Positions 34,334-40,642 of a stretch of 40,642 bases of DNA are shown here, in pieces. Origin of the DNA: CAZIOH01 sp964540815 (GTDB lineage: Bacteria; Myxococcota_A; Polyangia; Fen-1088); the NCBI GenBank assembly GCA_964540815.1, contig CAZIOH010000058.1, positions 1-40,642 on the forward strand, given 5' to 3'. The position numbers were made by a program, and so were the translations under genes. The notes below the pieces were generated by a model. It made no database searches, was not told where the DNA came from, and saw only the letters and a list, made by a program, of their open reading frames with translations. Each line of letters begins with the position of its first letter. Position 1 is the first letter of the stretch.

Positions 34334-34494
34334 AGTGCACCGCCTTCGAAATAGCATCATGTTCGGCCGACGATCCGAGCCGGCCGCTTCGTTGCTCCTC
34401 CTCACAATACCTACGGGTATTCCTCGTCGTCGCGCCTCGCGGCCGGCTCGGCTTGTCGGCCTCGGTATTGACGCTATTTCGAAGGCGGTGCACT
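34334..34494. mobile_element. Nested palindromic element, MITE-like
   Basis: Perfect 22-bp terminal inverted repeats lie at 34334-34355 and 34473-34494. Inside are a second inverted pair at 34365-34387 and 34439-34461 (21 of 23 matching by eye) and a central AATACC-TACG-GGTATT hairpin at 34406-34421. The whole 161 bp could fold into one long interrupted hairpin. No target-site duplication is visible. The stop TAG of the upstream MXYO-CTERM gene (34493-34495) includes the outermost bases of the right repeat. This fits a MITE or REP-like unit, but a structured RNA or terminator is possible. Confidence 0.65.
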
Positions 34495-35833
34495 AGCGCC
34501 TCCTCCCGGAGCGGCGGCGACGAACCATGACCGCGCCGAGCCCGAGGAGAACCGTCAGGGACACGCCACCGAGGGCGGTGGCGATGCTGTGTTCGGTCCC
34601 GGCGTCCCCGACCGAGCAGCCTCCCGTCGCCTGGCCCTCGGGGTGGGTGTTCTCGCGGTAGTCGGTATAGAAATCCAGGGTCTGAATGGGCGTGCCGGGC
34701 AGGGGCATGGGGATGCTGGCGTTGCGATGGTTGTCGACCGCGACCACCCCGACGTTGTAGAGCGCGCCGTTCGTGAGGTATTTCACCCGAAAGGACGTCG
34801 AGACCGGGGACAGCAGGTCCGAGCAGATGAAGGTCGAATCCACCCGGGAAAAGGGCGCCAGGGGATCGTTGCTCGCCGGAGCGCAGCGATCGTCGAACGC
34901 AGCGGTGAACTTGCCCGGGAAGACGCTGCCGCCGCTCGCGTCCGCGCACAGCAGCTGATAGCCCGCGAGATCGGTGTTGGCCGTGGCATCGACCGCGGTC
35001 CAGTTCGTGATCAGCGCCCGGGTGCCGGGCTGCACGGACAGCCCCGTCGGCTGGTCGGGGGGGAGCGTGTCCAGGATCCACTGCGCGGTCGACTCGGCGA
35101 CGTCGTGGTACCCCTCGCCGGTGGTCGACACGAAGAGAAAGATGGTCTGGGAGGGCGCCGAGAGCACCGTGGCGCCCCCCGTTCCCGTGACGCCGCCGGT
35201 TCCGGCGCCACCCGTACCCGAATCTCCGCCGTTGCCGCCAGTGTCCCCCGCCGCGCCGCCAGCTCCAGCGTCGCCACCGACCCCACCGGTTCCAGCGGCT
35301 CCGCCGGTCGACGTGACCGTCGTGGCGAAACAGGCTCCCGTGCCGTGGGGGTGCGGGTCGCATTGGGTGGGGCCGTAGTTCTGGGCCAGCACGTCCACGG
35401 TGGTCATGACCGAGATCCCGTTCAGGCGGAACTCGGCGAGCGAAACGCCTTGCTTGAGCGGCAAGCAGCAATTGGGGTTGATGGTGGAGTCGCACTGCTG
35501 CCCCACGTAAATCGACACGGTCGCCACCGAGGAGATCGCGGCCGCCTTGGTGATCGCCGCCGTGTTCGCCAGGACCGCGTTTATCCAGACCGGCTTCTGG
35601 CAGAGGCAGTTGCCCTGGTTCAAGAAGTTCGTGCGATCGCGATCGTTGAGGTTCACCCCCTGCACCGACTGGGCGGCGATGAAGAAGTCCGTGGACGACA
35701 GCGTCCCGGTCGTGATGGTTCCGACGACTCCTCCGGTTCCGAATTGGGCCTCGGCGCGCCGCGGCCCAAGGCTCGACACGGCCACCAGCAACGCGACTCC
35801 GAGCGCCAGTCGGACCGCGCCTCGCTGGGTCAC
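34493..35833 (-). CDS. MXAN_2561-family secreted protein, MYXO-CTERM tail
   Basis: From a GTG at 35833 the protein has about 446 residues. Its signal peptide (MTQRGAVRLALGVALL...) ends near AEAQ. A Cys-rich N-terminal domain (CLCQKPV, QQCDSTINPNCCLP) is followed by a Gly/Thr/Ala-rich linker (~150-190) and a fibronectin III-like segment (~210-290). The C-terminus, GGCSVGDAGTE, a hydrophobic helix and RRRRSGRRR, is the MYXO-CTERM sorting tail used for Cys-dependent surface anchoring. ATGs at 35917, 35932 and 35947 would give longer N-termini; the signal peptide favours the GTG. The stop codon overlaps the palindromic element. Confidence 0.85.
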   Translation of the reverse strand: MTQRGAVRLALGVALLVAVSSLGPRRAEAQFGTGGVVGTITTGTLSSTDFFIAAQSVQGVNLNDRDRTNFLNQGNCLCQKPVWINAVLANTAAITKAAAISSVATVSIYVGQQCDSTINPNCCLPLKQGVSLAEFRLNGISVMTTVDVLAQNYGPTQCDPHPHGTGACFATTVTSTGGAAGTGGVGGDAGAGGAAGDTGGNGGDSGTGGAGTGGVTGTGGATVLSAPSQTIFLFVSTTGEGYHDVAESTAQWILDTLPPDQPTGLSVQPGTRALITNWTAVDATANTDLAGYQLLCADASGGSVFPGKFTAAFDDRCAPASNDPLAPFSRVDSTFICSDLLSPVSTSFRVKYLTNGALYNVGVVAVDNHRNASIPMPLPGTPIQTLDFYTDYRENTHPEGQATGGCSVGDAGTEHSIATALGGVSLTVLLGLGAVMVRRRRSGRRR

Positions 35834-36134
35834 GCCGCGCCGGCGCGTTCGCGCCCGCCGAGGACCATGGTCAGGCGGCGGCGCAGGCCACGCGGAGGGT
35901 GTCGACGATTCGAGCATGGGGTCGCGCGACATTGTGAAGGGGAACATGATCGCTCGCAAACCTGTGCAAGCGGAATGCCTTAGGTGGCGGGGGGGTTGAT
36001 CGCCGCTTTCTCCGCTGCGGGCGGCGGGGTGACGTGTCCCCCTGGCGATGGGCACCCACATCCCGCGCCAATTTGGCAGGCCACCCGTGCGGTTGCCGAG
36101 GTTGATGATTGCTCGCCGAGCCCGCTCGGCCGCG

Positions 36135-38507
36135 TCAGGCGGCGCGGGCGTCCCGGGGCGCGCGACCCGCGCGGGTGAACCAACCGAGCTCGCTCAGGCG
36201 CTTCCCGAGCTCCGAGACTGGACCATCGGCGATGCGCTCCTGGCCGAACCGCGACCGCAGGTAGAGCTCGGTCAAGCGACCGAACTCTTCGCGACCCGCG
36301 ATCACGGGCTCGAGCTCCATCACCCGATGCGAAAACTCGCGCGGGGTCTCGGACGGGCGACGCGGACATCCGCGCGCGGCCAGGTGGCCGAGGCTGCGCT
36401 CGTACAGCCTCCCCACCGCGTCGCGCGTGATCGGGGTTCCACCTGTCCCCGCTCGTCCGAACCGCCGGCGCCGGCGCCGGCGCCGCCGCAGGCCGAACCA
36501 GGCGGCGGCGCCCGCCACCGCGGCCAGCGCCCCGAGCCTGACCCAGGTCCTCCGCGTGAGATGCAACCAGGTCCCCGCGCCCCGGTCGCCGGCCGCCGCG
36601 CGCGCATCGGCGGCGAGCCCGAGGCCGCGCCCGAAGTTGCGGGCGATGTCGATCTGCCGTCCGAGGTCGTAGCCCACGATCCACCGCCCCCAGACGAAGT
36701 CGATCGAATCGAAGAGCTGGCCGAGACGTCCCATTCGCCCCGACGGTCGCACCGGTGGCGTCGCGTCCACCCGCGCCCAGCCAAGTGGGCCGAGGTAGGC
36801 CTCGACCCAGGCGTGCGCGCGATTCTGCCTCACCGTCACGTAGTGGCCGACCGCGTTCCATTCCCCGCCGAGGAATCCATTCACGTAGCGGGTGGGGACC
36901 CCGACCGTCCGCAACAGGAGGGCCGCCGCCGACGCGAAGTACTCGCAGTGCCCCACCTTGCGCTCGAAGAGGAAGTCCTCCACGGGATCGCGCCGCCCCC
37001 CCGGCGTCCGGTCGAGGTCGACGCTGTACCCATGGGTGCGATCGAGCCAGTTGGTGACCGCGATGATCTTGTCGATGGCGGTGGTCTTCCCGGCGGTGAT
37101 GGACCCCGCGAGCGCGGTGAGCTCGGGCACGAACTCGGGCGGGACCGCCAGGTACGCTTCGAGCACCTCCGCGGGGATCTCGGCCAGTGGGCGCCCGCTC
37201 GTGGCCCGCACCGAGGTCTGCGGATCGCGCGAGTACGCGATGTAGTGGGCTCCCGCGAAGGTGTGCAGCTCGTCGGGGGGCGGCGGATCGAGGTGGGCGG
37301 CGTCGGCAGGCTCGGCAGGCCTGGCAGGGTCGCCTGGACCCCCGGTGGCGGCCACGAGCGAACGAAAGGCCACCTCGCCAGACCAGCGCGGGACCAGCCG
37401 CAAGGCCTCGAGGGTCCCGAACTTGGGCGGTGGTAGCTCGAAGGCCACCGGGTGGTCGAGGGCGAAGGCGACCGGGGTGGAGACACCCACGATGTCGATC
37501 TCCTGGCGCTCGGTCCCGGCGAGCGGCGGAAACGGATCGCCCGCGGGGCCGAGGTGGGGCTCGCGGACCAGGGCCGGCCCGCCCGCCTCGACGATGGACG
37601 TGCGCAGGACCTCGCGGCGCGCGCGCAGCCAGCGCCCACGCCGGTAGGCTTCGTACACGGTGCCGCGCCAGTAAAGCCCGTCGACCGCGGCCTCCCGCGC
37701 CCGATCGCTCGGCAGGCGCGCGAGGCTCGGCAGCACCGCCCGCAGCGCGACCGTGTCGTTGTCGTCCGACAGGAAGCCGGAGGTCCCGAGCGTCACCTCG
37801 TCGGAGAAGCCAATCAGCGTGCGCCGGGAGCGCTGTCCCCCGAAGGCGAACCCGGTCCCCACCCGGGGCACGAGCGCGAAGGTCACCATGGCCCCGAGGA
37901 CCACCATCAGCGCCACCCCCGCCATGGCCGCCAGGAACGGGCCGCCGATGACCCGGCGCGAATTCAGGATGCGCGCCACCCCCACCTTGTGGCTGGTCGC
38001 CTGGGTGGCGTGCTTGACCAGGTAGTTGTCCTCCATCTCGCGCCGCAGGTGCAGCAGGATCAGCGCCCAGGTGGTGAGCACCACGTAGACCACGAAGGCC
38101 GGCACGAACGCGAAGCTCTGCGCGAAGGCCGCGCCTGCCAGCACCATCAGGAACGCCAGCACGTAGATCTGCAGGTAGTCGCGGTTGGCCGAGCGCTGGA
38201 AGAGCTTGTACACCGCCAGGAAGACCACCAGGCTCAAGATGGGGGTGAGATCGGGCTCGGGCAGGCGCTTCCAGACCCGGTAGGCGTTGACCGCGAAGAA
38301 GGCCACCACCACGAGACGCAGCAGGGGCGCGGCGCGCTCGATCTGGGCGAACGCGCGGGTCCCGGGATCGACGAACCAGGACGCCGCCCCGAGCACCACC
38401 GCCGCCAGCGCCACCTGACCCGAGACGAGGTTCGCGGCCAGCAAGGTCGACAGGGCCGCGAGCGACAGCAGGTACGTGGTGAGCTTGTGGGTGAGCTGGA
38501 ATCTCAC
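36135..38507 (-). CDS. TgpA-like transglutaminase membrane protein
   Basis: The 790-residue protein has an N-terminal membrane part with about six helices (~1-240, TgpA_N/DUF3488-like). A periplasmic transglutaminase-like core has the Cys in VGHCEYF (~520), His in RAHAWVEAYL (~564) and Asp in RVDATPP (~577). A C-terminal helix (about 640) and an Arg-rich stretch are followed by a DUF4129-like cytoplasmic tail. The GTG start overlaps the DUF58 stop (GTGA), so the genes are coupled. Role is unknown; this trio (moxR, DUF58, tgpA) is widespread and linked to envelope functions. Confidence 0.9.
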   Translation of the reverse strand: MRFQLTHKLTTYLLSLAALSTLLAANLVSGQVALAAVVLGAASWFVDPGTRAFAQIERAAPLLRLVVVAFFAVNAYRVWKRLPEPDLTPILSLVVFLAVYKLFQRSANRDYLQIYVLAFLMVLAGAAFAQSFAFVPAFVVYVVLTTWALILLHLRREMEDNYLVKHATQATSHKVGVARILNSRRVIGGPFLAAMAGVALMVVLGAMVTFALVPRVGTGFAFGGQRSRRTLIGFSDEVTLGTSGFLSDDNDTVALRAVLPSLARLPSDRAREAAVDGLYWRGTVYEAYRRGRWLRARREVLRTSIVEAGGPALVREPHLGPAGDPFPPLAGTERQEIDIVGVSTPVAFALDHPVAFELPPPKFGTLEALRLVPRWSGEVAFRSLVAATGGPGDPARPAEPADAAHLDPPPPDELHTFAGAHYIAYSRDPQTSVRATSGRPLAEIPAEVLEAYLAVPPEFVPELTALAGSITAGKTTAIDKIIAVTNWLDRTHGYSVDLDRTPGGRRDPVEDFLFERKVGHCEYFASAAALLLRTVGVPTRYVNGFLGGEWNAVGHYVTVRQNRAHAWVEAYLGPLGWARVDATPPVRPSGRMGRLGQLFDSIDFVWGRWIVGYDLGRQIDIARNFGRGLGLAADARAAAGDRGAGTWLHLTRRTWVRLGALAAVAGAAAWFGLRRRRRRRRRFGRAGTGGTPITRDAVGRLYERSLGHLAARGCPRRPSETPREFSHRVMELEPVIAGREEFGRLTELYLRSRFGQERIADGPVSELGKRLSELGWFTRAGRAPRDARAA

Positions 38508-39598
38508 GCGCTTCTCCGGGGGCGGTCGTGGGTCGACCCGGCGGGCGTCACCCGAACCTGCGGCGGGTGGCCGACCACCAGCACGACCTGGGCTCCCCCG
38601 CGACGGTTCTCGGGGGGCGGGGCGCCGGGCGCCGCGGGGGAGATGAGCGCGAGGTGACGCAGGAGGCGGGCGATCTGAGCCTGACCGCCCTCCGGTGCCA
38701 GGGTGGCCCCGCGCACGGCCAGGCCCACCCGATAACCGCGGCCGACCAGGGCGCAGGCGAGCGAGGCGGTGAGGGAGACCGCGTGCTCGAACGCGGCGCC
38801 GGGCTCGGCGCCGGCGGGGGCCGCGTTGTCGAACACCAGCCACACGTCCTGGCCCTCGTCATCCTCGGTCTCGCGGACGAAGGCCGCGCCCCGACGGGCG
38901 CTGGTGCGCCAGTGGATGTCGCGCGGGTCATCGCCCTTGCGAAACTCGCGCAGCCCATGAAACTCGCCGCGCCGGCTGCGGCGCTTGTGCTGGCCGAGCC
39001 CGTGCCGGGACGCCAGCCCGGCGATGAGGTCGGTCGGCACCGGACAGAGCGCTGGATACACCAGCAGCTCGAGGGGCTCGGGGACGTCCTTCGACTTGTG
39101 AATGAGGCCGAAGGGGAAGCGGGTCGAGAGGCGATACCCCGACAGGTGCAGGCGCCCGCGCCGCTCGACGGTGTGGCGATACGCGGTCTCCTGGGTGCGC
39201 CCGGCCGGCAGCTTCAGGAAGTAGCAACGCTTCTCGATGGGCTTGCCGGCCACCAGGTCCTCGACCTCGATCGAGAACGAGGGCAGCCGCCGCTTCCGGT
39301 TGGCGAGCGCGATCCCCATCAGGTACGGCGTCCCGGCGGTGATCGAAGCGGGGGGCGTGCGGCGCGGCACCAGGTTGCGCAGGCAGAACTCCGACAGCAC
39401 GCCGCTCGCGAGGATGAGAAACAGCATCATCCCCCACAGCAGGAACAGGAGGTTGAGGCCGGCGTTGATGGCGCCGAGCCCGACGAGCAGGGTCGCGACC
39501 AGGAAGTACCAGCCCTCGCGCGTCGGGGGGAACCGGCGGCGCGGCAGGAGCCACTTGCGAATGCTGGAGCGCCAGCCTGGTGACGAGCCCGGGGCCAT
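38504..39598 (-). CDS. DUF58 domain protein
   Basis: The 364-residue protein has two N-terminal transmembrane helices (about 30-70) and a DUF58 domain with FHGLREFRKGDDPRDIHWRTSARR (~212-236). A VWA-like fold follows with LVFDNAAP. DUF58 proteins are usually found beside MoxR-type ATPases; the role is not known in detail. It starts 25 bp after moxR and ends overlapping tgpA. Confidence 0.9.
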   Translation of the reverse strand: MAPGSSPGWRSSIRKWLLPRRRFPPTREGWYFLVATLLVGLGAINAGLNLLFLLWGMMLFLILASGVLSEFCLRNLVPRRTPPASITAGTPYLMGIALANRKRRLPSFSIEVEDLVAGKPIEKRCYFLKLPAGRTQETAYRHTVERRGRLHLSGYRLSTRFPFGLIHKSKDVPEPLELLVYPALCPVPTDLIAGLASRHGLGQHKRRSRRGEFHGLREFRKGDDPRDIHWRTSARRGAAFVRETEDDEGQDVWLVFDNAAPAGAEPGAAFEHAVSLTASLACALVGRGYRVGLAVRGATLAPEGGQAQIARLLRHLALISPAAPGAPPPENRRGGAQVVLVVGHPPQVRVTPAGSTHDRPRRSA

Positions 39599-39623
39599 GC
39601 GTGGGTTTGCCTCCGCGCGCCGC

Positions 39624-40601
39624 TCAGCCAGGCGCCGGGATGCGGTCGAGGATGTCGGTGATGATGCGCTCGGCGTCGCTGCGCGAGCGGCCGATCGATT
39701 CGCCCTGCGACGAGATCACCACCCGGTGGGCCAGCACCGGCACCGCCAGCCCCTTGAGGTCATCCGGGAGCACGAAGCCGCGCCCCTCGATCAGGGCCGA
39801 GGCGCGGGCGGCGTTGCGCCAGGCCAGCTGCCCGCGCGGGGACACGCCGAGCGCCAGGTGAGGCGAGCGCCGGGTCTCGCGCGCCACCGCCACGATGTAG
39901 TCCGCCAGCTCCGGCTCGAGGTGCACCCGGTCGGCGGCCTCCTGCAGGGCGCGGACGTCGGAGATGCGCAGGACCGGGGCGAGCTCGGCCAGGGTGTCCC
40001 CGCTGCGCCCCGGGGACTCGAGCAGCAGGCGGCGCTCGTCCTCGGCGGACGGGTAGTCGATTCGGATGCGCAGGAGGAAGCGGTCGAGCTGCGACTCGGG
40101 GAGCGGGTAGGTGCCGTGATGCTCCTCGGGGTTCTGGGTGGCGATCACCATGAAGGGCGTGTCGAGCGGGTAGGTCTGTCCGTCCATCGACACCTGCCCG
40201 TCGCTCATGGCCTCGAGGAGGGCGCTCTGGGTGCGGGGCGTGGTCCGGTTGATCTCGTCGGCCAGGACCAGATTCGCGAAGATCGCCCCCGGGTGAAACG
40301 AGAAGCTCCCCGAGGCGGCGTCGAGGACCGAGACCCCGACGATGTCGGAGGGGAGGAGGTCGCTCGTGAACTGGATGCGGTGGAAGGTGCCGCCAATCGA
40401 GGTGGCGAGCGCCCGGGCCAGGGTGGTCTTGCCGACGCCGGGGACGTCCTCGATGAGCAGGTGTCCGCGCGCGAGGAGCGCGATCACCGTGTGGCGAATC
40501 GCCTGGGGTTTGCCGCGGATGACCCGAGCGACGTTGGCTTCGAGGCTGGTCGTGAGCTCCCCGAGAGAAGCCAGGCGCTCTCGCGGGACGGCAGAAGTCA
40601 T
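39624..40601 (-). CDS. MoxR-family AAA+ ATPase
   Basis: The 325-residue ATPase has Walker A EDVPGVGKTT (51-60), Walker B LVLADEIN (111-118), the NRTTPRTQSALLEAM sensor region and SRxQL-type arginine features (ESQLDRFLLR), with a C-terminal lid. MoxR proteins act as chaperones in assembling protein complexes. The start at ATG 40601 is favoured over an upstream GTG/ATG at 40628 by the family N-terminus. It heads the moxR-DUF58-tgpA operon; the promoter lies near the window edge. Confidence 0.93.
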   Translation of the reverse strand: MTSAVPRERLASLGELTTSLEANVARVIRGKPQAIRHTVIALLARGHLLIEDVPGVGKTTLARALATSIGGTFHRIQFTSDLLPSDIVGVSVLDAASGSFSFHPGAIFANLVLADEINRTTPRTQSALLEAMSDGQVSMDGQTYPLDTPFMVIATQNPEEHHGTYPLPESQLDRFLLRIRIDYPSAEDERRLLLESPGRSGDTLAELAPVLRISDVRALQEAADRVHLEPELADYIVAVARETRRSPHLALGVSPRGQLAWRNAARASALIEGRGFVLPDDLKGLAVPVLAHRVVISSQGESIGRSRSDAERIITDILDRIPAPG

Positions 40602-40642
40602 CGTAGAAGGGTACCACCGCGATCGCACGACGTCGTCGGCGG

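Noticed and set aside
1..40642. CRISPR array, prophage or defence island
   Set aside because: No regularly spaced repeats, phage structural genes or restriction/toxin modules were found; all large genes are housekeeping, transport or catabolic types.

Overview
The window is about 40.6 kb of very GC-rich DNA with dense, mostly co-directional gene blocks. The best taxonomic clue is at 33.5-35.9 kb. An outer-membrane beta-barrel of the MXAN_2562 type lies next to an MXAN_2561-type secreted protein that ends in a MYXO-CTERM-like tail (Gly-Cys, transmembrane helix, Arg cluster). With the composition and a general housekeeping gene set, this points to a chromosome of a Myxococcota (myxobacterial/deltaproteobacterial) organism. 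I cannot name a genus. No phage, plasmid, CRISPR or defence locus was seen, and the only transposase is dead.

Layout. 0-1.0 kb: a structured dispersed repeat and a decayed IS110-family transposase with an internal deletion and a lost catalytic Asp. 1.2-1.7 kb: a frameshifted lipoprotein gene. 1.8-6.1 kb: an M61 aminopeptidase with a PDZ domain (minus), then a NodB polysaccharide deacetylase and a CobW/COG0523 GTPase (plus). 6.1-11.0 kb (minus): a four-gene operon of glutamine-synthetase-like ligase, iron-dependent alcohol dehydrogenase, gamma-glutamyl amide hydrolase and aldehyde dehydrogenase. It reads as a gamma-glutamylation route for an amino alcohol, because an alcohol dehydrogenase sits where the putrescine pathway has an amine oxidase. 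11.2-13.3 kb: an ABC-2 exporter pair. 13.4-16.3 kb: a periplasmic metallo-beta-lactamase-fold protein, TruC and a sugar-nucleotide epimerase.

16.3-17.0 kb is a 0.7-kb gene-free stretch with a strong minus-strand intrinsic terminator that no visible minus-strand gene explains. 17.0-20.4 kb: comEC and a tail-anchored FHA protein. 20.6-25.0 kb (minus): rpsU, prmA, rsmE, an RDD membrane protein and ffh, a translation/secretion cluster. 25.6-31.5 kb (plus): a small conserved-looking protein, NAD kinase, recN, an M23 endopeptidase, a small membrane protein and truA. 31.5-33.3 kb: divergent plsC and pssA (phospholipid synthesis). 33.4-36 kb: a second repeat copy and the MXAN_2562/2561 pair, separated by a 161-bp nested palindromic element. 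36.1-40.6 kb (minus): moxR, a DUF58 protein and a transglutaminase-like membrane protein, a classic trio.

Points most worth following: the amino-alcohol gamma-glutamylation operon; the nested palindrome at 34334-34494; the two-hairpin repeat present twice; the orphan terminator and possible ncRNA upstream of comEC; several genes whose -10-like hexamer sits 7-10 bp before the start codon without a Shine-Dalgarno, suggesting leaderless mRNAs; and a roughly 22-residue insertion in the Ffh M domain. All functional calls come from reading motifs, not from database searches.
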